A stretch of 64,000 bases of DNA from Eubacterium_B sp034180045 (GTDB lineage Bacteria; Bacillota; Clostridia; Peptostreptococcales; Anaerovoracaceae). Every line of letters begins with the position of its first letter. Position 1 is the first letter of the stretch. Shown here one piece after another: positions 53,046 to 60,901 of this stretch. The stretch lies in the NCBI GenBank assembly GCA_034180045.1, contig JAXFOY010000023.1:3008-67007 (forward strand). The letters run 5' to 3'. A program made the translations under genes and the position numbers. The notes beneath the pieces are model-generated. The model was given only the letters and a program-made list of their open reading frames with translations. It ran no database searches and had not been told where the DNA came from.

Positions 53046-53948
53046 ATGCAGGAAAGTAGATTGTTTCGGCTTGTATATTATCTTTTGGATAAAGGAAAAT
53101 CGACTGCACCCGAACTCGCAGAAAAGTTTGAGGTGTCTGTAAGGACAATTTATCGGGATATAGATATAATCAGTAGTATGGGTATTCCTATTTATGCAAC
53201 GCAAGGCAAAGGCGGCGGTATTACGTTGCTTGATAACTTTGTCTTGGATAAAATTCTATTATCAACGAGGGAAAAAGAACAGATTTTGATGGCTTTACAA
53301 GGCATGATAGCGACAGAACAAAATAACGCTGACGAACTGCTTAGAAAATTGGTGAGCCTGTTTCAATCAAAAAACACGAACTGGATTGAAGTGGATTTTT
53401 CCAATTGGGTAAAAAATAATCCGGGGCAAGATATTTTTAATCTAATCAAGAGTGCCATTTTTAGCCGCAACGTCATTTCATTTCAGTATTTTGGCAGTAA
53501 TAGAGAAAGTACACAGCGGCGGGTTGAGCCGTTGAGATTGGTATTTAAGAGTAAAGATTGGTATTTGTATGGCTTCTGCCTTATGCGTAATGACTACCGT
53601 TTTTTCAAATTGACGCGGATAAAAGATATGGAAATACAACCGGATGTTTATACCCGTGAGCTTCCGTCAACATACTCGGTCGGAAAGTTAATGAATATTG
53701 AAAATACCATAGCCGTAAAATTAAAGTTTGATAAGAGAATGGCTTTTCGTGTATATGATGAATTTGCAAATGAGGTCACAGAGGATGAACAAGGCAATCT
53801 CTATGTTCAGACAAACTTACCCAGTAATGATGCGCTATACAGTTATTTGTTTTCCTTTGCTGATTATGTGGAACTCCTTGAACCGGAAATTATCCGAGGA
53901 CGAGTGAAAGAAAAATTAGCTGCCATGCAGAAAAAATATGTAACCTGA
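53046..53948 (+). CDS. WYL-domain transcriptional regulator (YafY/DeoR-like)
   Basis: A 300-residue regulator. The N-terminal HTH_11 (STAPELAEKFEVSVRTIYRDIDIIS, about 20-44) is followed by a WYL domain with the family pattern VEPLRLVFKSKDWYLYGFC, and a C-terminal WCX region. WYL proteins respond to nucleotides or DNA damage. It is paired with the following GyrI-like gene, probably as regulator and effector cargo of the element. Three in-frame start codons are clustered; ATG 53046 has the best SD spacing. Confidence 0.9.
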   Translation: MQESRLFRLVYYLLDKGKSTAPELAEKFEVSVRTIYRDIDIISSMGIPIYATQGKGGGITLLDNFVLDKILLSTREKEQILMALQGMIATEQNNADELLRKLVSLFQSKNTNWIEVDFSNWVKNNPGQDIFNLIKSAIFSRNVISFQYFGSNRESTQRRVEPLRLVFKSKDWYLYGFCLMRNDYRFFKLTRIKDMEIQPDVYTRELPSTYSVGKLMNIENTIAVKLKFDKRMAFRVYDEFANEVTEDEQGNLYVQTNLPSNDALYSYLFSFADYVELLEPEIIRGRVKEKLAAMQKKYVT

Positions 53949-54005
53949 CATTAGGTTGCAAGTTATACGTTGTATAATTTGCTTAAAAACATGAGGTGCA
54001 TATTG

Positions 54006-54623
54006 ATGAAATACGAATGGAAAAAGCAGGAGAAAAATTTATATGGGGCAAAACCAATGCCCGCCTTGATTACTGTACCTATGCAGAGCTATATCATGAT
54101 AGACGGAAAGGGAAATCCAAACGATGAGGATTTTTCAAACAGAGTAGCTGTGCTGTACGCATTGGCTTACGCCATAAAAATGGGGTATAAATCCGCCTCG
54201 ACGAAAGGCGATACTACTTTAGGCATACACGATTTTGCTGTATATCCTTTAGAGGGAATATGGAAACAAGTACAAAGTGACGAACTTGTAAAGGAAGAAC
54301 TGGAATACACCATTATGATACGGCAGCCGGATTTTATTACCGAGAGCATGGTATGTGCGGCATTAGAAATCGTGAAAAAGAAAAAGCCCAATCCATTGTA
54401 TGAGAATATCCGCTTTGACACCATGCAGGACGGAAAATGTATTGAAATCCTGCATATCGGGGCATTTGATGATGAACCTGCCTCTTTTGAAAAAATGGCG
54501 CAGCTTGCAGTGAAAAACGGCTTGAAGCGTGACGAGAGTTATCACCGGGAAATCTATCTGAATAACGCCAACAGAGTGGAAAAAAGCAAACTCAAGACTA
54601 TTTTGAGATTTTCAGTGAAGTAG
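54006..54623 (+). CDS. GyrI-like small-molecule-binding protein
   Basis: A 205-residue GyrI-like (SOUL/SHS2 fold) domain protein. PALITVPMQSYIMIDGKGNPND is a typical opening and KILHIGAF-type GKCIEILHIGAFDDE lies near residue 140. Members bind or hydrolyse cytotoxic small molecules, and they often follow YafY/WYL regulators, as here 57 bases downstream. ATG 54006 follows GAGGTG. Confidence 0.85.
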   Translation: MKYEWKKQEKNLYGAKPMPALITVPMQSYIMIDGKGNPNDEDFSNRVAVLYALAYAIKMGYKSASTKGDTTLGIHDFAVYPLEGIWKQVQSDELVKEELEYTIMIRQPDFITESMVCAALEIVKKKKPNPLYENIRFDTMQDGKCIEILHIGAFDDEPASFEKMAQLAVKNGLKRDESYHREIYLNNANRVEKSKLKTILRFSVK

Positions 54624-55061
54624 TACGAAATCTACTAAACCAAATCATATTTAGTATAGTGCCGTCATAACGGTAAATAAAAAAACCGTTGTTGTGGCGG
54701 CAGGATAACTATGCGCCTAACATAATAAAGTAGCCTAACGGCGGTTTTGAAATAACAATCAAAGCCGCCGTTTTCCTTTTGAAAAATTGGATTTGCGAGG
54801 GGCGTGATAAAGTTGCCCTTTTTTAGGATATGGCGGTATCGAGGAGGTATCGTCATGTCCGTTTTATATCAACACTGTTTTCTAATCAGTAGCCTATTAA
54901 AAAAAGCCCATTTCTGCCTACGGGGTATTCCGACCATGAGTATGAACTCACAAATCATCATGTGTACTCCACTACATCATATAGCATAGCCGCCTGTTCA
55001 GTTTTACGCTGCACGGGCGGTTTTTGTTATAGCCCCCACTCCAAACGGAAAGGGGGTGAAT
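54624..55061 (+). other. Gene-free stretch inside the accessory island
   Basis: It contains two terminator-like stems: AACGGCGG...CCGCCGTT (54737-54775), and CCGCC...GGCGG followed by TTTTTG (54990-55027). No gene is supported; the short frames here lack SDs and family features. Confidence 0.55.
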
Positions 55062-55502
55062 ATGATGTTATCCACAGAATACAGGGAAAGTATCGAACGC
55101 AGGTTTCACGCATTTTGCAAAGCCGTATTGCACAATGAAGCCTGTAATTATTACAGGGAAAGGAAACGCAGAACGCAGCGCGAAATATCCTTTGAATACT
55201 TGCAAGAGAATACTTCTTTTACGCCGCACAGCACAGATAAATACTTTGTCTTGCAGGATAAGCCGACTGCCTTTGAAGTCAACGGACAGACGGTTATTGT
55301 TGACAGCGAGAAGTTAGCCAAAGCCTTGTTGTGTTTGTCGGAAGGTTGGCGAGAAATTATCCTTATGCGCTATTTTCTGCAATTAAGAGATAAGCAGATT
55401 GGGGCGTTATTGGGAAAACCGCGCACAACGGTCAATTATCAGAAAAACGCAGCTTTGAAACAGTTGCGGACAGAAATGGAGAAGATGAATGAGGAAGAAT
55501 AA
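55062..55502 (+). CDS. Tn916 Orf7-like sigma-70-type regulator
   Basis: A 146-residue protein with a C-terminal sigma-70 region 4-like helix-turn-helix (LQLRDKQIGALLGKPRTTVNYQKNAALKQLR, about 105-137). Such proteins are encoded in Tn916/Tn1549-type conjugative elements and regulate element transfer genes. The GTG at 55056 lies within the SD; ATG 55062 or 55065 is likelier. It overlaps the next gene by 14 bases. Confidence 0.85.
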   Translation: MMLSTEYRESIERRFHAFCKAVLHNEACNYYRERKRRTQREISFEYLQENTSFTPHSTDKYFVLQDKPTAFEVNGQTVIVDSEKLAKALLCLSEGWREIILMRYFLQLRDKQIGALLGKPRTTVNYQKNAALKQLRTEMEKMNEEE

Positions 55503-55704
55503 CAAATACAACCTTGTTCCCTATGAAGTGATTGAAAGAGCAATCACAGGCGATACAGCCGCGCTCCTTGCGGTGCAGGAAAGGCACAGAGCCTACATAG
55601 GCAGACTAAGCGGAGGGAACGCCAATATGAAAGAGCGATTGAACGCCAAGCTGCTTATAGCTGTTATGAAGTTTCGATTGGAGTATCAGCCGCTGCGCAA
55701 GTAG
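55489..55704 (+). CDS. Helix-turn-helix protein of conjugative transposon type (Orf8-like)
   Basis: A 71-residue protein, VPYEVIERAITGDTAALLAVQERHRAYIGRLS, of the HTH_16 type regularly found after the sigma-like regulator in Tn916-family elements. It overlaps the preceding gene. In intact elements an excisionase and integrase normally follow; here they are absent. Confidence 0.8.
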   Translation: MRKNNKYNLVPYEVIERAITGDTAALLAVQERHRAYIGRLSGGNANMKERLNAKLLIAVMKFRLEYQPLRK

Positions 55705-55719
55705 CAAAGCCAAAAACAG

Positions 55720-55757
55720 CCGTCAAGGATAAACTTCGCGCTTCGCGTCCTTGACGG
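55720..55757 (+). terminator. Terminator after the Orf8-like gene
   Basis: CCGTCAAGGA and TCCTTGACGG form a perfect 10-bp stem with a small inner GC hairpin, followed by TTGTTTCC. Confidence 0.75.
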
Positions 55758-55786
55758 TTGTTTCCGTCTTTGCTGTTGGGTAATCA

Positions 55787-55821
55787 AGAGGGCGCAAACG
55801 GATAGACCGCTTGCGCCCTCT
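55787..55821. repeat. Perfect 11-bp inverted repeat
   Basis: AGAGGGCGCAA (55787-55797) and TTGCGCCCTCT (55811-55821). There is no T run, so it is not an obvious terminator. It may be an element end or protein-binding structure. Confidence 0.5.
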
Positions 55822-55964
55822 CCAAATTATGGGGTTCGCTGTCACGCAATAGGGGTTGAAAAAACCTGTATTCATGCGGCCTTGTAAAGGCATAATGAGG
55901 ATAGGTAAGGGTTTTATACTTGTACCCCTCAAAATGGTGTTCTACTGCGTAACATCATCATTGT

Positions 55965-56504
55965 TTATTTGTTTTCAAATAGAACTTTAAGCCGTTTTAT
56001 AATCACCAAGATATTGAGTACAGCTACAATTGCTAAATAGTAAATACTTCCACTAATTATTTGCAAATACAGCGATTGCTTAAATTCTCCAATAAATAAT
56101 GTAACAAATGAAATGAAAAGCAATAGCAAGCAGACGAGTGCTTCAAAAATCGTTGCATTAAACGTCTCTTTTAAAAGTTGCTTATATTTTGAATTTTTAT
56201 TATCTTTATCTGCAAATGCGCACAAAATGCTAAGTGTAGAAAAAAACATAGCTATAAGAATTGATAAAATAATATTAAGATTATTCAATATTTCACTATC
56301 TACGCAACGTATATTTAAGATACCGATAGAAAATAAAACGGGAACAATAAAAATACTTACAAGTTGCAGTGGATTCCCTTTAAACACGCTAAAGTGTTCA
56401 AGGAATATTGAGCGCACATCAAGAAAATTGCTCATTTTCAAGGAAAAACTAAAAATCAAAACAACCGTTCCAACTATAAATAAAATTATAGATGCATTAT
56501 TCAC
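55965..56504 (-). CDS. Multi-span membrane protein, second gene of an unrecognised two-gene cassette
   Basis: A 179-residue protein with four to five membrane segments (about 5-23, 47-66, 75-97, 115-138, 145-170) and a short basic C-terminus. The family is not recognised. The start is GTG 56504, 5 bases after AGGAGGGGG. It begins 16 bases after the stop of the 325-residue protein gene, so the two are one transcript. The soluble-protein-plus-small-membrane-protein layout resembles several anti-phage or toxin cassettes in which the membrane protein is the effector, but no motif proves this. It is much more AT-rich than tnpX. Confidence 0.6.
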   Translation of the reverse strand: MNNASIILFIVGTVVLIFSFSLKMSNFLDVRSIFLEHFSVFKGNPLQLVSIFIVPVLFSIGILNIRCVDSEILNNLNIILSILIAMFFSTLSILCAFADKDNKNSKYKQLLKETFNATIFEALVCLLLLFISFVTLFIGEFKQSLYLQIISGSIYYLAIVAVLNILVIIKRLKVLFENK

Positions 56505-56520
56505 AAACTCCCCCTCCTGT

Positions 56521-57498
56521 TTAACCGATATGCAGCACCATTTCCTCTAAATATTCTGTTGCTACTTTTGTAAAATGCTCAATGAGCATTGTCAAATTAG
56601 GGTGACCGTCAGCCATTTTTATTTCATCTGGTATAGCTTCTATAATACTAAGGTTTTCAAGATTATGTAGGTTTATTTTTCGAGTACGTCCACCAATATC
56701 AACTACAACCTTTAAGTTGTCATATTCTATCTGTTCAAATTCGAACAAATTATAGCGGCCACCTGCCACATATCGAATTTTATCCATCATACGGCTCCAC
56801 ATTTTTTCAGTAAAGTACAAATTACCAATTTCGCGAATCTCTGAGCCATATCCTTTACGTACATTATCCGAGTTATCACTTGATTTAATATTTTTAACCA
56901 TCACTAACTTTTTTATATTGTCCTGTCGTATTATTTTTTTAACAAATAAATCGGGCGAGATAGTGTTGCATTTAAGTGTGATATGAAATCCATTTGAGAA
57001 AAACTCCTGCATTAAAGTAGTAGTTATCGTTTTTACACCAAATTGGCCGACATTTTGAAAGATAAACAATCCCTTTTGGACTACTACACGCTCGCTGTCT
57101 TTTGGAAAAACAACCATTAAATAAAATGGTCTTGTGTCTATATCGGATGATTTCTTTTTATATTTGACTTTTTGAGTGTTTCCATCAATAATATCAGACG
57201 AACTACCATATACGCCCGAATAAATTCTTGTGTAGAACATGCGGAAGTCATCGTTTTCTAATATATTATCTTCATTATATTCACATCTAAACGATTGTTG
57301 TTTATTATCATCTTTTACAAGACTCTCATGGGTCTTAAAAAATTGAACGAATATTTCTGATAAATCCTGAAAGTAACATTCTGTTCCATCTTCTTTTTGT
57401 AAAGTAAGAGGCATATTTAAATTAAAGATTTTTGTATTCCCTCTTGAATTGGTTTTTCGCAAATGGAAACTGCAAGCGGTCAAACTAAGATTAAACAT
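56521..57498 (-). CDS. Unrecognised soluble protein, first gene of a two-gene cassette
   Basis: A 325-residue protein without signal peptide or membrane helix. The N-terminal third is beta-rich (FNLSLTACSFHLRK), a middle block reads RPFYLMVVFPKDSERVVVQKGLFIFQNVGQFGVKT, and the C-terminal part is mixed alpha/beta (NLKVVVDIGGRTRKINL). I recognise no nuclease, ATPase or nucleotidyltransferase motif. It has a clean sigma-A promoter (57532-57560) and strong SD (GAGGAGG) before ATG 57498. It lies at the right end of the island, where passenger genes are expected. Membrane partner follows. Comparable in size to KwaB, but gene order and sequence do not match Kiwa. Confidence 0.6.
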   Translation of the reverse strand: MFNLSLTACSFHLRKTNSRGNTKIFNLNMPLTLQKEDGTECYFQDLSEIFVQFFKTHESLVKDDNKQQSFRCEYNEDNILENDDFRMFYTRIYSGVYGSSSDIIDGNTQKVKYKKKSSDIDTRPFYLMVVFPKDSERVVVQKGLFIFQNVGQFGVKTITTTLMQEFFSNGFHITLKCNTISPDLFVKKIIRQDNIKKLVMVKNIKSSDNSDNVRKGYGSEIREIGNLYFTEKMWSRMMDKIRYVAGGRYNLFEFEQIEYDNLKVVVDIGGRTRKINLHNLENLSIIEAIPDEIKMADGHPNLTMLIEHFTKVATEYLEEMVLHIG

Positions 57499-57531
57499 CA
57501 ACGCCCCTCCTCATTAGGTATTTTATGAATA

Positions 57532-57560
57532 ATAATACCACAAAAATGTTATATTGTCGA
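57532..57560 (-). promoter_or_regulatory. Promoter of the two-gene cassette
   Basis: On the minus strand TCGACA (57555-57560), 17-base spacer, TATTAT (57532-57537), about 30 bases upstream of the SD. Confidence 0.72.
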
Positions 57561-57566
57561 AAAAAA

Positions 57567-57614
57567 TAGAAGTAGCACATGAAAATTCACAAACATGTAC
57601 TACTTCTATGTGCG
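57567..57614 (-). terminator. Terminator upstream of the two-gene cassette
   Basis: AGAAGTAG-x-ACATG and CATGT-x-CTACTTCT arms; on the minus strand they are followed by ATTTTTTT. It insulates the cassette from transcription entering from the recombinase fragment side. Confidence 0.8.
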
Positions 57615-57655
57615 TCCCTGTATGGCAGCTACCCTATATCAAGTTTGTTATGATA

Positions 57656-57698
57656 CTGTTTTATGAGTAGCTGCCTTTTAGCCAGTTTTTTATCTCTC
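57656..57698 (-). repeat. Right copy of the 43-base island boundary repeat
   Basis: Reverse complement of the motif at 50341-50383, with identical 20-base and 13-base blocks and the same 10-base spacing. It encodes the end REIKNWLKGSYS of the mobile-gene tail. Confidence 0.85.
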
Positions 57699-57996
57699 TA
57701 TCTCCATCATCATCTTTTGATATACTATGTTCATTTTCTTTGTTTTTCGCCTCTTTAGTAGCTTTTTCAAATGATTTCCATCGGATTAAAGCTATTATCA
57801 AAGGTTGTTCCACTTGCTCCATAATCGGTACAGTGATAGATATTTACAAAGCCGTTTCTTTTCGCATAGCCTTCAAGTAACTGCTTTTGATTGGTGATGG
57901 CATCGTTTTCTCCTTGCATTTCATGGTCTGCCCATTGCTCATCATTACGGCTTAAACGCTCGTAAAAGGCTGTTTGTCCTGTTCTTTTTTTGACAT
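57661..57996 (-). pseudogene. Truncated serine recombinase fused to a mobile-gene tail
   Basis: From ATG 57996 (after AGGAGGT) a run of seven A residues breaks the frame; with eight it would read MSKKRTGQTAFYERLSRNDE, a serine recombinase N-terminus with the catalytic Ser, continuing to YGASGTTFDN. After NSFNP the frame shifts again into a tail, KSFEKATKEAKNKENEHSISKDDDGDREIKNWLKG, which resembles the end of the decayed gene at 39688-40056. It is a remnant with two frameshifts and loss of most of the recombinase. Confidence 0.82.
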
Positions 57997-58115
57997 GAGA
58001 ATTACCTCCTTTCCAAGTTTCCATTATTTTCTCTGTTCTTATGAGGTTAATCCTTTTGAGCTTGTATATATAAAATTTTTGATTTAGACGGTATTGGAAA
58101 ATATAGCTGTACCAA

Positions 58116-58144
58116 TTGTGATTGCGTGTAATAGGTGTTAAAAT
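58116..58144 (+). promoter_or_regulatory. Promoter of the transglutaminase lipoprotein gene
   Basis: TTGTGA (58116-58121), 17-base spacer, TAAAAT (58139-58144), followed by an AGGTGA SD before ATG 58181. Confidence 0.7.
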
Positions 58145-58180
58145 ATATTTGTTATATAGGAAAAAGATAGGTGAAACTTT

Positions 58181-60289
58181 ATGAAGAAATATAATTTGAA
58201 ACTATTAGCTGCAATCCTAATTTCGTGTATCGTTTTGGCAGGTTGTAGCGGACAATCAAAAAATTCAGGAATGAGCGTTGAAGAATTAAGGAAAAAATAC
58301 AGTGATTCAACCGGGTATGAATTATCAAAAAAGATTTATACAGTAGATCAAACTGAAAGTATTAAAATCAAAGTAAAAAATAATGTAATATTCGAAGAAT
58401 ATTTTGAGTCAAAACATGCACCGACCCCTTTTATAGTATATACTGACGACAAATTAGAGAACCCTTTGTTTGTCCCTTTTTATGAAAGCGGTGATGACGG
58501 TACAATTAATATTGATCCCAAACAGATTGTCGGCGAAAGCTTTATCTTTAAGAACAAGGAATATGCATTGTCCGGAAGCGGAAGCTGGGGAATGTATGAA
58601 ACATTGTATCTTGCTCGTTATAATGATTTGCAAACCGGAAAGAAATTAGATAAACCCGTGGTTTATATTATAGATGTCAATCATGATAAGGATAAGTTAG
58701 AGGCGCCGGTAGTCACAAAGCGAGTTACAAATGATGGAAACCTTAGACTGGATTGGAAACCTGTAAAAGGGGCAAACAGGTACTGGGTAATCAAACGCGA
58801 AAAGCGTTCAGAAGGTTCTGCTTACGGCGGACTTAATTTAGCAACTCACTATCATTACTCTTTTATAGGTGAGGGTACGGAAACAAATTTTATATCAGAC
58901 AAACAAAGCAATGAGTTTTTAAGGCGAAAAATCTATTCGGCAGATGATCTTTTGGATTCTCAAAAAGCCTCCAATGCATTTATTGTGGAACAAATAAATA
59001 AAGAACCTGTGGACTATGATATTTTCGTAATAGCGCAAAATGACAGGGATAAATTATCTCCCCCGTCAAACATGATTAGCGCCGATGAATTTACAGGATC
59101 TATGCCATATCGCATCGCTTTCAATACATTGATGAAGAATACGAATAATCGTGGATTTATTCTGAATGACCTTAAAGATATACCGACTACAGTTCCGGTT
59201 GTGATGATGGATGGTTCAATCAGAAATTTTGCAATTCGATATGATTTGGAAAACGACAAGTTTTTATTTAGCAAGAATAGTAATAAAAATATTTATAGCC
59301 TTCCGATATCGATAAAGAATACTACTTTTACCGATACGATTAAGGTATATGGCGCTTCCGAAGATTATGAAAACATAGTCGAAGCAAAAAGCAAAGAAAT
59401 TGAAGCATTGAGTAAAACCGGAGTAAGTACTTTGCTGGTAGATGCTGAATATAAAGCTGAATTGAAGCTTGATAAATCAACTGTTGTGAATACAGTTGCC
59501 GCTGTAGATTACAATTATGTCGCTCATTCGCCTTTGGAAGAGTATATCGTTACCAATATACTTGCCGGTAATTTTAATTTGGATATGGCTGCATTTCCTG
59601 AAGTAAAAAATAAAATCGTACTATCGGAAGCATTTAGAAATGTTGTAGAAAATAATCCTATTATTACAAATTTGCCCGGATATTATTATTCGGATTCGGA
59701 AAAGCTTTTGCAGTTGTCGGTTTCGGATACTGAATTTAAGAAACAGAAAGAGATAGCAGATAAAGTCGATCAAATTATTAAGTCCGTTATAAAAGATGGT
59801 ATGAGTGATGAAGAAAAATCAAAAGCGATAAACAACTATCTGACGGAACATACAGAATATGATTACGACGCGTTGTCAGCTCTTAAAAACTATGAAGCGG
59901 CAGAGCAAAATAAGGCTTTAACCGATGCACAAATCGATAAAGAAAAAAATAAATTCTTAAAGTATGATGAGTCTTTCAAAGCTGTTGGAGTGATGATGAA
60001 CGGCAAGGGAGTATGTGCAGGATATGCTGATGCATATAGAATTTTGGCAGCTTATGCCGGACTTGATGTATTAAAAGTTCACGGTGATGTGCCTGGTGGA
60101 AGGCATGCATGGAATCTAGTTTACTTGGATGGTAAATGGCTTGTTGTAGACGCTACATGGAATGATTCCGCTAATAATCCGAACGGGTACTTACATATTT
60201 CACAGGATGATCCTGCATATGTAAGGAATCATTTTATCAGTGCCGATTCCGTAAAAGCACGTGACAACTATGTATTTGAGAAAAAATAA
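58181..60289 (+). CDS. Lipoprotein with C-terminal transglutaminase-like domain
   Basis: A 702-residue lipoprotein. A signal peptide ends in the lipobox VLAGC (Cys22). A long region with Ig/fibronectin-like character follows (TNDGNLRLDWKPVKGANRYWVIKRE, about 188-212). A transglutaminase-like domain at about 555-680 has the triad Cys612 (GKGVCAGYA), His642 (GGRHAWNLV) and Asp657 (VVDATWND). Such domains act as surface proteases or cross-linkers; activity here is unknown. It is a single gene just right of the accessory island, with its own promoter. Confidence 0.88.
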   Translation: MKKYNLKLLAAILISCIVLAGCSGQSKNSGMSVEELRKKYSDSTGYELSKKIYTVDQTESIKIKVKNNVIFEEYFESKHAPTPFIVYTDDKLENPLFVPFYESGDDGTINIDPKQIVGESFIFKNKEYALSGSGSWGMYETLYLARYNDLQTGKKLDKPVVYIIDVNHDKDKLEAPVVTKRVTNDGNLRLDWKPVKGANRYWVIKREKRSEGSAYGGLNLATHYHYSFIGEGTETNFISDKQSNEFLRRKIYSADDLLDSQKASNAFIVEQINKEPVDYDIFVIAQNDRDKLSPPSNMISADEFTGSMPYRIAFNTLMKNTNNRGFILNDLKDIPTTVPVVMMDGSIRNFAIRYDLENDKFLFSKNSNKNIYSLPISIKNTTFTDTIKVYGASEDYENIVEAKSKEIEALSKTGVSTLLVDAEYKAELKLDKSTVVNTVAAVDYNYVAHSPLEEYIVTNILAGNFNLDMAAFPEVKNKIVLSEAFRNVVENNPIITNLPGYYYSDSEKLLQLSVSDTEFKKQKEIADKVDQIIKSVIKDGMSDEEKSKAINNYLTEHTEYDYDALSALKNYEAAEQNKALTDAQIDKEKNKFLKYDESFKAVGVMMNGKGVCAGYADAYRILAAYAGLDVLKVHGDVPGGRHAWNLVYLDGKWLVVDATWNDSANNPNGYLHISQDDPAYVRNHFISADSVKARDNYVFEKK

Positions 60290-60429
60290 AGGTAAGGACA
60301 CCAATAAATCAAGGTTTTTCGAACAGGCAACTAAGAAATGTAAAAAAATTATATTGCGGAAAAGAGCAGAAACGACTATATTTTGTTTTACGAGGTTGCA
60401 TTAAACGAAAAAATGCTTTTTATTAATCT

Positions 60430-60458
60430 TTGATTTTATTTAATCTATAAGCTATAAT
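60430..60458 (+). promoter_or_regulatory. Sigma-A promoter of the anti-sigma/sigma operon
   Basis: TTGATT (60430-60435), exactly 17 bases, TATAAT (60453-60458). The expected start site falls about 7 bases later, within the hairpin that follows. Confidence 0.85.
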
Positions 60459-60488
60459 AAACCTGTATGTTAAAGCATACAGGTTTTT
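60459..60488 (+). terminator. Hairpin with T run directly before rsbW
   Basis: AAACCTGTATG and CATACAGGTTT form an 11-bp stem followed by TTTTTA, ending 5 bases before the SD. It can end read-through from upstream; transcripts from the promoter at 60430-60458 would begin inside it and so keep only part of the stem. Confidence 0.7.
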
Positions 60489-60502
60489 ATATGGAGGAAA
60501 AG

Positions 60503-60901
60503 ATGGATAATTTGAAAATTATCATCCCCGGCAAACCTGAATATTTGACAATGATTAGACTTACAGCGAGTTCGCTTGCCTCAATGGCAGGTTTTAATCT
60601 TGAAGACACAGATGACATCAAGATGGCTGTGGCCGAAGCTTGTAAGAATGTTTCATGTCATGGAGAGCAAGGATTGAGTGATAAATACGAGCTTTCTTTT
60701 AAGGTAGACGAAGGATATTTTGAGGTAAATATAGTTGACGCGTGTGATTGCCATACGCTCAAGAAAGAAAAGCCTCTTTGCAAACATTGCCCGCAAGAAG
60801 GCGATATAGGGGTTATTGTAATCAGATCTCTAATGGACAGTGTAGAATTTGGTCGTGATGATGACAACCATAAGTACATCAATATGGTGAAAAGAAAATG
60901 A
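60503..60901 (+). CDS. RsbW-like anti-sigma factor kinase with a cysteine cluster
   Basis: A 132-residue GHKL-fold protein. The N-box reads AVAEACKNV (Glu45, Asn49) and the lid-side segment is GDIGVIVIRSLMD. RsbW proteins hold a sigma factor and phosphorylate an anti-anti-sigma factor. Between them the usual DxGxG loop is replaced by Cys81-x-Cys83-His84...Cys93-x2-Cys96, a pattern that could bind metal or act as a redox switch. The start is ATG 60503, 5 bases after GGAGG. Its stop overlaps the sigma gene start (ATGA). No RsbV gene is adjacent. Confidence 0.85.
   Translation: MDNLKIIIPGKPEYLTMIRLTASSLASMAGFNLEDTDDIKMAVAEACKNVSCHGEQGLSDKYELSFKVDEGYFEVNIVDACDCHTLKKEKPLCKHCPQEGDIGVIVIRSLMDSVEFGRDDDNHKYINMVKRK

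Larger units (their letters stand above)
60290..60502 (+). other. Spacer between the lipoprotein gene and rsbW-like gene
   Basis: No gene. It holds the rsbW-sigma promoter and a hairpin (60459-60488). Confidence 0.5.

Noticed and set aside
54665..54989. Two short frames on opposite strands between the GyrI-like and sigma-like genes
   Set aside because: They overlap terminator-like stems, lack SDs and show no conserved features.
55965..57498. Assignment of the two-gene cassette as Kiwa (KwaA/KwaB)
   Set aside because: Sizes are similar, but the gene order is reversed and I see no DUF4868-like pattern in the soluble protein.
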